This document shows, in pieces, positions 47,513-56,875 of a stretch of 64,000 nucleotides of DNA. The notes under the pieces were generated by a model, which saw nothing but the letters and a program-made list of their open reading frames with translations, was not told where the DNA came from and made no database searches. A program made the translations under genes and the position numbers. Position 1 is the stretch's first letter. Every line of letters starts with the position of its first letter. Source of the stretch: JAGOEF01 sp964511665 (GTDB taxonomy: Bacteria > Bacteroidota > Bacteroidia > Bacteroidales > ML635J-15); contig CAZEHA010000004.1 in NCBI GenBank assembly GCA_964511665.1, forward strand, positions 37,322 through 101,321, written 5' to 3'.

Positions 47513-47901
47513 AAACCATTGTGGCGGTGATATATTCATTATTCTTGCTACTTTGTTCGTGCACAAGCGATAATATTTCGGGTGGAGCAAAGGGAGTTAT
47601 TAAATTTGGTGAAGGCGACTGCACACTCGATCAATCGTTCTGGTATTACAACAATTATAACGGATATGCCTATTGCATAAACAAAAACGTAAGCGATACA
47701 CTTACAAATGCCTTCGGAGAAAACCTCTTCAGCAATTGCGACAGTGTATGGTGCAACAACGGCAAATATGTTTTTGCCCTCGATCCCGGATTATATTACA
47801 TTTTCGTTCGTGAAAACCCCATTCGAGGGCTTGACAATTTAATAACTGTTCATTATCAATCGCTTACCGAAACAGAACTATTTTTCTATCGTTGTTTATA
47901 A
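47509..47901 (+). CDS. Small cysteine-rich lipoprotein, unknown function
   Basis: 130 residues. A lipoprotein signal ends in a lipobox (LLLCSC, Cys at about residue 18), followed by TSDN. Beyond it are five further cysteines (in GDCT, YCIN, NCDS, VWCNN and YRCL), enough for disulfides in the periplasm. The sequence is rich in Tyr and Asn and I recognise no family. Its start overlaps the dtd stop by four bases and it ends eight bases before the MazG-like gene, so it is in the same transcript. Confidence 0.75.
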   Translation: MKTIVAVIYSLFLLLCSCTSDNISGGAKGVIKFGEGDCTLDQSFWYYNNYNGYAYCINKNVSDTLTNAFGENLFSNCDSVWCNNGKYVFALDPGLYYIFVRENPIRGLDNLITVHYQSLTETELFFYRCL

Positions 47902-47909
47902 TGTGAATT

Positions 47910-48233
47910 ATGACATTAACCGAATTGCAAAACACTGTAGATGTTTGGATAAACCAACATGGCGTTAGATATTTTAACGTGCTCACCAATATGGCCATAC
48001 TTACCGAAGAAGTGGGAGAGCTGGCGCGGGTAATCGCACGAAAATATGGAGAACAATCGAGTAAACCCGGTGAAAGTCTTAACATTGAAGATGAGATAGC
48101 CGATATACTTTGGGTGTTGACTTGTATTTCGAACCAAACCGGTGTTGACCTAGAAAAAGCTTTTTCAGAAAATATGGCTAAAAAAAATTCTCGCGATTTA
48201 CTCCGACATCATAACAACGAAAAACTAAAATAA
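47910..48233 (+). CDS. MazG-like nucleotide pyrophosphohydrolase
   Basis: 107 residues. The all-alpha NTP pyrophosphohydrolase fold is shown by LTEEVGELARVIARKYGEQ (about 28-46, EExxE metal ligands) and EDEIADILWVLTC (about 60-72, ExxD). Relatives hydrolyse (d)NTPs to monophosphates, often as housecleaning enzymes. It is cytoplasmic. It is followed by deoC after one base, in the dtd to deoC run. Confidence 0.88.
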   Translation: MTLTELQNTVDVWINQHGVRYFNVLTNMAILTEEVGELARVIARKYGEQSSKPGESLNIEDEIADILWVLTCISNQTGVDLEKAFSENMAKKNSRDLLRHHNNEKLK

Positions 48234-48234
48234 C

Positions 48235-49089
48235 ATGGAATCAATGCCGCTGAACCTAACACCCGAAATGCTCACACACGAGCTTTCGACTATTGCAAAC
48301 AATGTAAACGCTTCAAACAATACCGAAACACTGAAACTACTGCTAAGCTGCATCGACCTAACGAGTTTGAACGCAAGCGACGGCAATACTTACATCAAGA
48401 AATTTGTCGAAAAAGTTAATTGGTTCGAAACTCTTTTCGATGTTAGCAATGTTGCAGCCATTTGTGTATATCCCTTGCTTGTTCCAGTGGTTAAAACACA
48501 TTTGAGAGTTCCAGGCGTAAAAATCGCGTCTGTTTCGGCCTGCTTCCCTTCGTCTCAAAGTTTTCTATCGGTTAAACTAGCCGAATCGGAACTCGCGGCC
48601 AACAAAGGAGCCGACGAACTTGATATTGTTATTTCGTTGGGAATGTTTTTGGAAAAAAACTACGATTACGTAGGTTCCGAAATATCGTTGATTAAATCGA
48701 TAATTGGAACAAAACAGCTTAAGGTAATTTTAGAAACGGGCGAACTCAATAGCATCGAAAACATTTATCTTGCCTCGAAACTTGCCATAGAAGCCGGTGC
48801 CGATTTTATTAAAACATCTACCGGAAAAACAAGCGTAAGTGCTACACCCGAGGCTGTTTATGTAATGTGCGTTGCAATACGCGAATACTTCGAAAAAACA
48901 GGAAAAATGATAGGTATAAAACCATCGGGAGGTATTGTTACAGCCAACGATGCCCTGTTGTATTACAGTATAGTGAAACAGGTACTAGGCGATGCATGGC
49001 TTAACAATCGAAAATTTCGTTTGGGTGCATCAAGGTTGGCCAACAATCTTTTAAGCGAAATTTATGCAAAAAAAGTCTTGCACTTTTAA
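48235..49089 (+). CDS. deoC: Deoxyribose-phosphate aldolase
   Basis: 284 residues, in line with the longer DeoC form in Bacteroidota. It cleaves deoxyribose 5-phosphate to glyceraldehyde 3-phosphate and acetaldehyde in deoxynucleoside breakdown. Schiff-base lysine in GADFIKTSTGK (about 198-208) and the second catalytic lysine in IGIKPSGGI (about 225-233) are present, with KLAESELAANKGADELDIVI upstream. It is the last gene of the run from ade, which makes a nucleoside salvage theme. Confidence 0.93.
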   Translation: MESMPLNLTPEMLTHELSTIANNVNASNNTETLKLLLSCIDLTSLNASDGNTYIKKFVEKVNWFETLFDVSNVAAICVYPLLVPVVKTHLRVPGVKIASVSACFPSSQSFLSVKLAESELAANKGADELDIVISLGMFLEKNYDYVGSEISLIKSIIGTKQLKVILETGELNSIENIYLASKLAIEAGADFIKTSTGKTSVSATPEAVYVMCVAIREYFEKTGKMIGIKPSGGIVTANDALLYYSIVKQVLGDAWLNNRKFRLGASRLANNLLSEIYAKKVLHF

Positions 49090-49106
49090 TAAAACTACTT
49101 TTCTGT

Positions 49107-50018
49107 TTACAAAAAAAACAGCATAACACCTGTTATTGCAATACCGGCTCCCACAATTTCCATTGGCCTTACTCTTTCTTTCAGCAGCACTATGGCAGGA
49201 GGAATAATTAAAACCGGAACAATCGACATAATACTTGAGGCGATGCCGGTACCTGTATATTTAACAGCTATCAGCGATGCAGTAACTCCTAAAAAAGGAC
49301 CAAACACTGCGCCCAGACTCAAAAATCCTAATGCTCTTTTATCGCTAAAAGCCAAATTAAGTTTACGCCAACGATTTGTAAGCGCAAAAATCATCATAAA
49401 ACCACCAGTTCCTGCAATAATCCGAATTTGTGTGCTCGACACCACATCGTAGGTTTCCATTCCATATTTGCTTAACACTAAGCCTGTTGCCTGCCCTAAT
49501 GCGCCTCCAAATGCAAGCAACAATCCTATAATCGGATATCGAAAAACCAGTCGTTTGCCTTTTTTCTTTTTCCCTTTAATAGTATCGGACTTAACCAATA
49601 TTACCATACTTATGCCCGCCAATGTAAGTAGCATGGCAAGAAAGGCTTTTCCCGAAAGAGTCTCTCCCAGAACTAACCATCCGATTAAGGCTGCAATAGG
49701 AGGCGCCAGCGACATAATAAGCATCGAAATTCTCGCGCCAACAACTACATAGGCCTGAAAAAGAAATAAATCGCCAAGTACAAATCCTACTATTCCCGAA
49801 ATACTAAGCCACAACCATTGATGTGTACCCGCTCCATGCGGAAAAAAGTGACCGGTGCGAAGAATGGCCAAAACTCCAAAAATAACAAATGCTAAACCCA
49901 GCCGTAAAAGATTCACTTGCAATGAGCCTATTCGTTTTCCCGCTTTTTCGAAAGCAATGGCAGTTACTGTCCAAAACATTGCAGCTGCCAAAGCAGCCAG
50001 TTCTCCTGCATATACCAT
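49107..50018 (-). CDS. DMT-superfamily (EamA) transporter
   Basis: 303 residues with ten hydrophobic segments in two EamA halves (about 5-140 and 165-300), split by a basic loop (KGKKKKGKRLVFRYP, about 149-163). Such proteins export or import small metabolites; the substrate is unknown. It converges on deoC, and a small inverted repeat (CTGTTT/AAACAG) lies at the shared end. Confidence 0.88.
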   Translation of the reverse strand: MVYAGELAALAAAMFWTVTAIAFEKAGKRIGSLQVNLLRLGLAFVIFGVLAILRTGHFFPHGAGTHQWLWLSISGIVGFVLGDLFLFQAYVVVGARISMLIMSLAPPIAALIGWLVLGETLSGKAFLAMLLTLAGISMVILVKSDTIKGKKKKGKRLVFRYPIIGLLLAFGGALGQATGLVLSKYGMETYDVVSSTQIRIIAGTGGFMMIFALTNRWRKLNLAFSDKRALGFLSLGAVFGPFLGVTASLIAVKYTGTGIASSIMSIVPVLIIPPAIVLLKERVRPMEIVGAGIAITGVMLFFL

Positions 50019-50043
50019 TTAGTATTTTTTTTTGACGAGTACG

Positions 50044-51018
50044 CTAGTTTTTCCTTTCTACCACAAAATCAAGTACGTTCTGCATGGCTTTGCCGGCCTC
50101 TCCCAATTGTATTTGGTTTAGTTGCTTTTTTGCTTTCTCGTGATATTTTAGCATGACCTCGTTTGCATAATCGATACCTTTGTTTTCGTGTACAAATTTC
50201 GACACCAACGATATCAGATATGCGTTGTCCTTACCATTCTTCCAATATTGCATCACATTTTCGGCATTTATGCTGGAGGCATTTTTCATGGCACCTATTA
50301 GCGGAAGCGTAACTTTTCTCTCAACAATATCGTTTCCTGCAATTTTACCGGTTACCGCCTTGGTTGAATAATCGAGAATATCATCTTTAATCTGAAAGGC
50401 CATGCCACAATATAAACCAAAATTCTTTATCAGTTCTATTTCATCGGTTCTTGCGCCAACAGAATATGCCCCCACTTCGCAGCACGTTGATATTAAAGAT
50501 GCTGTTTTATTTTCGATTACCTCGAAATACACATCCTCGCTAAAATTGCTTTCGCTTGCAGTGTTAAGTTGCATCAGTTCGCCTAGGCTCATTTTCATAA
50601 TTGTAGGCGAAATAAGATCGAAGAGTTTATGTTCTTCTTTTTGTGTAGCAATATACATGGCATTGGCAAACATGTAATCGCCTATCAGCACAGCGCGCTT
50701 GTTTTCCCAAACAGCATTTACCGATGGTTTGCCACGACGCAGTAAAGCTTCATCAACCACATCGTCGTGCACCAGCGTAGATGAGTGTATCAACTCCATG
50801 AGTACCGCACCCGAATGGGTAGTTTCGCCGGGTTCTCCAAACATTCGTGCTGATAAATACACAATCACAGGCCTGATAAGCTTACCTTTTGCCTGCAAAA
50901 TGTAGTGTAACATGTTGGCCACGTATTGATTGTTTGTATGGGTATAAGCCTTCATCCTTTCGGTGAAAACCTCAAGGTCTTTGTTTATCAGCATTATACT
51001 ACTATTCAGTCTTTTCAT
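50044..51018 (-). CDS. Polyprenyl (trans-isoprenyl) diphosphate synthase
   Basis: 324 residues from the ATG at 51018; ATGs at 51027 and 50994 are also possible. Chain elongation motifs are clear: FARM LVHDDVVDEALLRRGKP (DDxxD) and SARM FQIKDDILDY. The residues before the FARM are small, which suits a medium or long product such as the side chain of menaquinone. It is upstream of the DMT transporter on the same strand with a 25-base gap. Confidence 0.9.
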   Translation of the reverse strand: MKRLNSSIMLINKDLEVFTERMKAYTHTNNQYVANMLHYILQAKGKLIRPVIVYLSARMFGEPGETTHSGAVLMELIHSSTLVHDDVVDEALLRRGKPSVNAVWENKRAVLIGDYMFANAMYIATQKEEHKLFDLISPTIMKMSLGELMQLNTASESNFSEDVYFEVIENKTASLISTCCEVGAYSVGARTDEIELIKNFGLYCGMAFQIKDDILDYSTKAVTGKIAGNDIVERKVTLPLIGAMKNASSINAENVMQYWKNGKDNAYLISLVSKFVHENKGIDYANEVMLKYHEKAKKQLNQIQLGEAGKAMQNVLDFVVERKN

Positions 51019-51115
51019 CCCATACAAATTCGCAACTAAATTAAAACTATTGTTTCAATTTACGATACAATTAAACAAATATTTGATTTCTTTTGTTTCA
51101 AGATAAAGATTTGTT

Positions 51116-51565
51116 ATGACCCTTATTAGAGTTACAAAGAAATTCGATTTCGAAATGGCACATGCCCTATACGAATATGACGGATTGTGTAGAACTGTTC
51201 ATGGCCATTCATACAAACTTGATGTTACTGTTATAGGGACACCTATAAGCGAAAAAGGCCACAAAAAACTAGGTATGGTAATTGATTTCTCCGACTTTAA
51301 GAAAATCGTAAAAGAGCTGATTGTTGATGTTTACGATCATTCGCTTGTTATTAGTCATTGGGAGAACCTTGAAGCTCTCGGTAACAATCGCGGGTTATTT
51401 CATCGTGTACATGTGGTTGATTATCAACCAACCTGCGAAAATATGATTGTACATTTTGCCGAAATACTAAAACAAGCTCTTCCCGATTATATTTCTTTGC
51501 ATTCAATAAAAATGCACGAAACAGCCAATTCGTTTGCCGAATGGTTTGCGTCTGACCAAAACTAA
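51116..51565 (+). CDS. queD: 6-pyruvoyl-tetrahydropterin synthase-family protein (QueD-like)
   Basis: 149 residues. Zinc ligands are seen in FEMAHALYEYDG (first His) and CRTVHGHSYKLDVTV (Cys and two His, about 26-40), with a Glu in KMHETANSFAEW near the end. QueD makes 6-carboxy-5,6,7,8-tetrahydropterin from dihydroneopterin triphosphate, the step toward queuosine. Other queuosine genes are not in the window, so a pterin-biosynthesis role is possible. It is divergent from the polyprenyl synthase gene. Confidence 0.88.
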   Translation: MTLIRVTKKFDFEMAHALYEYDGLCRTVHGHSYKLDVTVIGTPISEKGHKKLGMVIDFSDFKKIVKELIVDVYDHSLVISHWENLEALGNNRGLFHRVHVVDYQPTCENMIVHFAEILKQALPDYISLHSIKMHETANSFAEWFASDQN

Positions 51566-51715
51566 TCGAATTGCAAGTTACATTTCGTACACATCAACAG
51601 TTTGATTAAAATTGTTATTCATTCATTTGTGCGAACACGTACACAAAATGTAAGCTGTTATTAAACTTTCGAATGACATAATGCCTGTAAAATTCATATA
51701 TTTACCGCAAAAACA

Positions 51716-52660
51716 ATGAATTATCGTAACAAAATACCAACACGTTTGGGATTTGGGCAAGGTTTGGTTGATTTGGGCAATAAAAATCCCAATGTGATAT
51801 GCCTTGGCGCCGATATTACCACATCGGTAGGAATGAATGCCTTTAAAGAGGCTTTTCCCGAACGTTTTTTTTCGTTTGGAATTGCCGAGCAAAACATTGC
51901 GGCGGTTGCTGCAGGCTTGGCTCTAAGCGAAAAAATACCGTTTTTTTCTACTTACGGGGTGTTTGCATCGATGCGATGTGCCGACCAAATACGGGTATCG
52001 ATATGCTATAACAATGTTCCGGTAAAAATAGGCGGTGCTCATGCCGGTATTTCGGTAGGCCCCGACGGAGCCACCCATCAAGCACTTGAAGACACCGCGG
52101 TGATGCGTGTTCTTCCGGGAATGCTGGTGCTTTCTCCTTGCGATGCTACCCAAACCCGCCTGGCTACTATTGCATCGGTAGAACAATGGAAAGGTCCGGC
52201 CTATATACGTTTTGGTCGCGAAGCCATGCCCGATTTTACTGATGTGAATCAGGAGTTTACCATTGGGAAAGCACAAATATTTCGCGAAGGCTGCGACATT
52301 AGCCTGATTGGAACCGGTCATCTTACCTGGGAATGCCTTATGGCTGCCGAGATACTATCGAACCAAGGGGTGAGCGCCCGGGTGGTAAACGTACATAGTA
52401 TAAAACCCATTGATGTGGAGGTGCTGATTGATTGTGCCATTAAAACTGGCCGTATTGTTACCGCCGAAGAACATCAGGTGCATGGAGGACTGGGCAGTGC
52501 AGTAGCCGAAGTGATTTGTCAGCACCATCCGGTTCCCATGCGAATTGTTGGAATGCCCGACTGCTTTGGCGAATCGGGTGAACCTCTCGATCTTATGATT
52601 AAATATGGTCTTAGTGCCCAAAACATTGTTGCTAAAGCACTTGAATTGATGAAGTTATGA
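51716..52660 (+). CDS. Transketolase C-terminal subunit
   Basis: 314 residues, covering only the pyrimidine-binding and C-terminal domains of transketolase. The thiamine-activating Glu is in FFSFGIAEQNIAAVAAG (about 48-64). A GGAHAGISVGPDGATHQ segment (about 104-120) and a C-terminal transketolase domain (about 190-305, VTAEEHQVHGGLGSAV) follow. Many Bacteroidota and archaea have transketolase split into two subunits, usually adjacent. Here no N-terminal (pyrophosphate-binding) subunit is in the window; queD is upstream. Its stop overlaps the start of the M15 peptidase gene (ATGA at 52657-52660). Confidence 0.9.
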   Translation: MNYRNKIPTRLGFGQGLVDLGNKNPNVICLGADITTSVGMNAFKEAFPERFFSFGIAEQNIAAVAAGLALSEKIPFFSTYGVFASMRCADQIRVSICYNNVPVKIGGAHAGISVGPDGATHQALEDTAVMRVLPGMLVLSPCDATQTRLATIASVEQWKGPAYIRFGREAMPDFTDVNQEFTIGKAQIFREGCDISLIGTGHLTWECLMAAEILSNQGVSARVVNVHSIKPIDVEVLIDCAIKTGRIVTAEEHQVHGGLGSAVAEVICQHHPVPMRIVGMPDCFGESGEPLDLMIKYGLSAQNIVAKALELMKL

Positions 52661-53397
52661 TTAGGATTCTTATACTATTTCTGCTTATATCGTTTAATCA
52701 ATACCTTAATGGGTTTAAGAGTTGTGATGAAAGTAAGCCTCAGAAACAAGTATATAGTATTAATTTCATGACAGGTAAAACTTCCGAATCTGACACCCTG
52801 TTTCGTTTGCTTCCTGCCGGCTGTGTGCAATATGGCAATCAATATATGCACAAAGAGGCTGCAGAAGCATTTACAGCCATGTATAACGATGCTTTGAGTG
52901 AGGGCATACGTTTAACCGTGATTTCGGCCTATCGAAGCTACGACGTTCAGAAATGGCTGTGGGAGGGGGCCTGGCAAAAACATCGACACTTATATTCCGA
53001 CGATGTTGCATTGGCAACCCACATTCTTAAATATTTGTCGATGCCAGGTACCTCAAGGCACCACTGGGGCACCGAGGTTGATATATGCAGCACTGCTCTG
53101 GCCTGGTGGGAATCGCCACAAGGTAAACGCGTATATGAATGGCTCAGCAACAACGCATCGCGATATGGGTTTTATCAACCATACGGCCCACTAGGAGAAA
53201 GCAGAAAATCAGGCTATCAGCAAGAAAAATGGCATTGGTCTTATGGAAGGGTGGCCACCGATATACTGAATCAGTACGTCGATTCCGTTAGTTACGCTAA
53301 CTTTTCAGGATTCAAGGGATCGCAAACCGCCAAAAGTTTAGCAGTAATCGAAAACTATGTGTTATCGGTTGAAAAATATAGCATCACAAAACAATAG
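52657..53397 (+). CDS. M15-family D-alanyl-D-alanine carboxypeptidase (VanY-like)
   Basis: 246 residues. An N-terminal hydrophobic segment (about 1-20) acts as a signal or anchor. The zinc peptidase motifs are present: SAYRSYDVQKWLW (about 90-102), TSRHHWGTEVDIC (zinc His and Asp, about 130-142) and QEKWHWSY (catalytic Glu and zinc His, about 189-196). It trims peptidoglycan peptides in the periplasm. It is translated with the transketolase half gene (four-base overlap), which is a functionally odd pair. Confidence 0.9.
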   Translation: MIRILILFLLISFNQYLNGFKSCDESKPQKQVYSINFMTGKTSESDTLFRLLPAGCVQYGNQYMHKEAAEAFTAMYNDALSEGIRLTVISAYRSYDVQKWLWEGAWQKHRHLYSDDVALATHILKYLSMPGTSRHHWGTEVDICSTALAWWESPQGKRVYEWLSNNASRYGFYQPYGPLGESRKSGYQQEKWHWSYGRVATDILNQYVDSVSYANFSGFKGSQTAKSLAVIENYVLSVEKYSITKQ

Positions 53398-53416
53398 GGT
53401 ACAAATGAAAGTGGGC

Positions 53417-56400
53417 TTAGTCGCTGCCGGTGTTCTCATCATCGGGCTGTAATATCATCGAAATACGGTTTTTACCGTCCATTTTTACCATAAACGGACT
53501 GGGTGAACCAACGTGTACAAAATATTGAGTGCGCCCACGCACTTCAAGGTTTTTAATTTTTCCCCAATCGACATATTGTTCTTTATTTATGTGCGGAATA
53601 CTCAAATATCCTACATTCATCGAGGTTACGTTGTGAAAGAAGTGTGACCCTGAAGACGGGTCTAGAGGAAAGCCTTCGAAACCCATTTCAACAATTACTT
53701 TGGCATTCGAAATCTGCGGCCATATAACCGGTATTCCAATCCACTTGTCGCGTGTACCCCATCGCCCCGGTCCAATTAAAATGTATTTTTTCCCTTGCCT
53801 TTTCATTGTTTCGTTTAATCGGGCAATTTCTTCAACCATGGTTTCGGTTTTCGATTTGTCGAATTTTTCAAGATCAACGTAAATCAAGTCACATATACTA
53901 TCAACAACCCCATTGCCCATAGCCTTTACCGAACGAAGTATTACCCTGGAAGCATCTATTTTTGATTCGTCGATTTCGTAATCGCTGGCATTTCCAATAA
54001 GTGGTTTAATCTGCAGTAAATAAAATGAAGTTTTACCATTATCATCTTTGTTTAAATCAACGGCATACTCAATTTCAACCGGAGTACCCATGGCCTCTTT
54101 AACTATTTCGAGAATTTTATCGACAGTTTCGGGAATGGGAGCGTAGTTATATTTTAGAATATTGGCAAAATTTACAATGCGAGGTCCTGCAATATCAAGT
54201 CCGGGAACAATACGTTCGTTATCGATATCATATACCGATGCACAATGCTTTAGTGTTCCATGTATTTCGGCATCGTCAATATCCATCTTTTTCAAGCCGG
54301 CTTCTTCACCTTCGAGTATGTCAATGTTTTTCTTTTTTAAATCAACTGCATAAAAATGTACCTGAGAATCCTTAAACTGGTCTTTTAAGCTGTTTATGTC
54401 GATAAGGGGATACTTCGGGCAATAACGATATGCCTTTTCACCTTCAACCACATAGCGCCCAAGTCCTAAAGCCATAACCGAAAAACCATCTTCGGGCTGC
54501 ATATAAGCCACAGGATAATAGTTATATGATTGCCCAACCCCGCTTATATGCGGATAATATACGTCTCTAAAGCGATTGCCCACCACCTCTTGCATTACTA
54601 TACCCATTTTTTCGTCTTCGAGTTTATAGTTTACAGCCTCAATATAACCACGCGACATATCGGAAAACAACGATGCATATACCATTTTAATAGCATCCAT
54701 GCACTGTTCTAACCTCACATCAAATTCTTCGTGATTGTTGGGTATAAGATAAGTTTCAAAAATACCGCTGAATGGCTGATAAAGCGAATCTTCGAGCAAG
54801 CTGGAAGAACGGAGAGCCAGAGGTTTATTAAAGTGCTTAAGTATAATTTTCAACTGCCTTACAAGATAGCGCGGCAATTGGGCGGCCTTAAAGACCTTAC
54901 GCAAATCTTCAAATTCAATACCTTGTGCATAATACTCTTTCAGTCCGTTTTCTTCAATAAAATCATCGAAAACATCTACACATATAATAACGGTTCTGGG
55001 GGTTTTGATATTGATATTTTCTACCAGAGTATCGAAATCAAAATTATAGATAAGCGTATTGATAAAAGCCACTCCACGGCCTTTTCCGCCCATTGCTCCC
55101 TGACCAATATGGGCTACATTTTTTTCATCAACCAACACCGATTCATCAAAGGGCAACAAGCGGCCACGTTGTGCCTCATCGCGAAAATCGTTGATTTGCT
55201 GCAATAGAAACTTTCGCAATTCAACAACCGACGTAAAATCTTCGAGTTTGTATGGATTCAGCACTCTTGCCAGATTGATTTCGCCGCGTGCCATCAACCA
55301 CATCGAAAAGTGATTTCGCCGTGCATGATATATCAATGAATCGTCGGTTATAATGCTTATATAGTTTTCAAATTCCTTCAGATTTCTCGCTACAGCCAAT
55401 TGCTGACCGTCTTTGTCGCGAAAAACAAAATTGCCGAAACCCACAAAATAATTGATGAATGTTACAATTTGTTCTTCGTAGTTATCTGAATTCTTGTTGA
55501 TGCAAGCATGGCTGCGCTGAAACGAACTTTCGATATCAGACGACTGCACACATATGGGTAAATCAAGTAAGTTGTCTTTTATGTATGCCATAAGTTGGTA
55601 TCCGGCATCATCGGTTAACGCGCCATTTTTACGATACTTAAGGTCGGTGATAACACATTGCAGATAGTCTTTATAACATTCAATAACCGATACGGCTTCT
55701 TCGTAGTCGTTGGCCAGCAATATTTTGGGGCGAGCCCTAAGTCGCAATATTTTATATAATTCATCGGCTTTTACATCGTCGATAATGCGTTTGGTTTGCT
55801 CCATTACCACCTTATAGAGTATGGGCAGCAATTTCGAGTAAAACTTTGCCGAGTCTTCTACTACCAGAATAACTCGTACCAAACCTACCCGGGTGTCGTT
55901 TTTTACATTGATTTTGTCTTCAACACTCTTTATCATGGCAAAAAACACGCTCGATTCGCCGTTCCATACAAAAATTCGATCGACCGATTCGGGTTTGTTT
56001 TCTTCAAACTGGGCAATGTCGCTATTGTTATTCAACAAGAAAAATATAGGAATGTATGGATATTTTTCTTTCAGTTTTTTGCTGATTTCTATTGGAATAT
56101 TTTTCTCGATACCAATAAAAAAAATAATTAAATCGTAGTGTTTCGATTGTATTTGCGAATAAACTTCTTCGGGCGTAGAAGCACCGGTAATGCGGGGGGT
56201 ATAAGTTAAGTTAAGTTGTCGGTACTCTCCAAGTACATGATCGGCAAAACGCCCTTCGCGCTCAATGGAATATGCATCGTAGAGTGTACCTACCAGCAGT
56301 ATTTCTTTCACTTTAAAGGGCATTAAATCGTGATAAATATCTCGCGAATAATTGTTTTCGTTCAAAAATTTATGCAGTAGTTTTCGGTTCGATGGTATTA

Positions 56401-56875
56401 GCGAGGTCGGATCGCCAAAAACAGCTTGTTCCCCTGAGCCACGAATAATTTTAAGGGCAGTAATGCTGTTCAGATAACCTGCCACCATGCCTGTCATATT
56501 GTTGATAAGCTGTCGTTCTTCGAACATAAAAGGACCTTCGTCGATATTAACAAATTCCTTGCTATAGTATACCTCCACCGACCCACCTTTATTGTCGATA
56601 GTAGTATAGGTTTGCACCTGATTCCATTCACTTACTGCAAAGTTTTTCGATTTGTATTCGAGAATTCCATAAACAATACGAGCACAGGTAAACTCGGGAT
56701 ATTGCCATGCTGCCGGCATAATATCAACAATGTGCTGCAAGGTTTCGTCGATAGGTTTTCCGGCTTTTATAATAGCCGTTGTTTGATTTATGCAGGCAAG
56801 CTCTTTAAGTCGCTCCTTGGTCTGCTGCACCAGTTTATTGATGTCGTAATCGTTGTTAAGTTGATGATCGGGCAT
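53417..56875 (-). CDS. GAF/receiver/PEP-pyruvate-binding (PPDK N-like) protein
   Basis: 1152 residues. The order of domains is a GAF-like sensor (about 10-140, LACINQTTAIIKAG), a degenerate receiver-like domain (about 185-315, YDLIIFFIGI), a receiver domain (about 335-470) with acidic pocket VVEDS and the expected phosphoacceptor Asp411 in VITDLKY, and a PPDK/PEP-synthase ATP-binding domain (about 590-1150) with GQGAMGGKGRG, RSSSLLEDSLYQPFSG and GPGRWGTRDKWIG. The phosphohistidine swivel domain and the PEP-binding TIM barrel of PPDK are absent. The protein is cytoplasmic. It looks like a signalling or regulatory relative of PPDK whose reaction is not known. The gene stands alone. Confidence 0.85.
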   Translation of the reverse strand: MPDHQLNNDYDINKLVQQTKERLKELACINQTTAIIKAGKPIDETLQHIVDIMPAAWQYPEFTCARIVYGILEYKSKNFAVSEWNQVQTYTTIDNKGGSVEVYYSKEFVNIDEGPFMFEERQLINNMTGMVAGYLNSITALKIIRGSGEQAVFGDPTSLIPSNRKLLHKFLNENNYSRDIYHDLMPFKVKEILLVGTLYDAYSIEREGRFADHVLGEYRQLNLTYTPRITGASTPEEVYSQIQSKHYDLIIFFIGIEKNIPIEISKKLKEKYPYIPIFFLLNNNSDIAQFEENKPESVDRIFVWNGESSVFFAMIKSVEDKINVKNDTRVGLVRVILVVEDSAKFYSKLLPILYKVVMEQTKRIIDDVKADELYKILRLRARPKILLANDYEEAVSVIECYKDYLQCVITDLKYRKNGALTDDAGYQLMAYIKDNLLDLPICVQSSDIESSFQRSHACINKNSDNYEEQIVTFINYFVGFGNFVFRDKDGQQLAVARNLKEFENYISIITDDSLIYHARRNHFSMWLMARGEINLARVLNPYKLEDFTSVVELRKFLLQQINDFRDEAQRGRLLPFDESVLVDEKNVAHIGQGAMGGKGRGVAFINTLIYNFDFDTLVENINIKTPRTVIICVDVFDDFIEENGLKEYYAQGIEFEDLRKVFKAAQLPRYLVRQLKIILKHFNKPLALRSSSLLEDSLYQPFSGIFETYLIPNNHEEFDVRLEQCMDAIKMVYASLFSDMSRGYIEAVNYKLEDEKMGIVMQEVVGNRFRDVYYPHISGVGQSYNYYPVAYMQPEDGFSVMALGLGRYVVEGEKAYRYCPKYPLIDINSLKDQFKDSQVHFYAVDLKKKNIDILEGEEAGLKKMDIDDAEIHGTLKHCASVYDIDNERIVPGLDIAGPRIVNFANILKYNYAPIPETVDKILEIVKEAMGTPVEIEYAVDLNKDDNGKTSFYLLQIKPLIGNASDYEIDESKIDASRVILRSVKAMGNGVVDSICDLIYVDLEKFDKSKTETMVEEIARLNETMKRQGKKYILIGPGRWGTRDKWIGIPVIWPQISNAKVIVEMGFEGFPLDPSSGSHFFHNVTSMNVGYLSIPHINKEQYVDWGKIKNLEVRGRTQYFVHVGSPSPFMVKMDGKNRISMILQPDDENTGSD

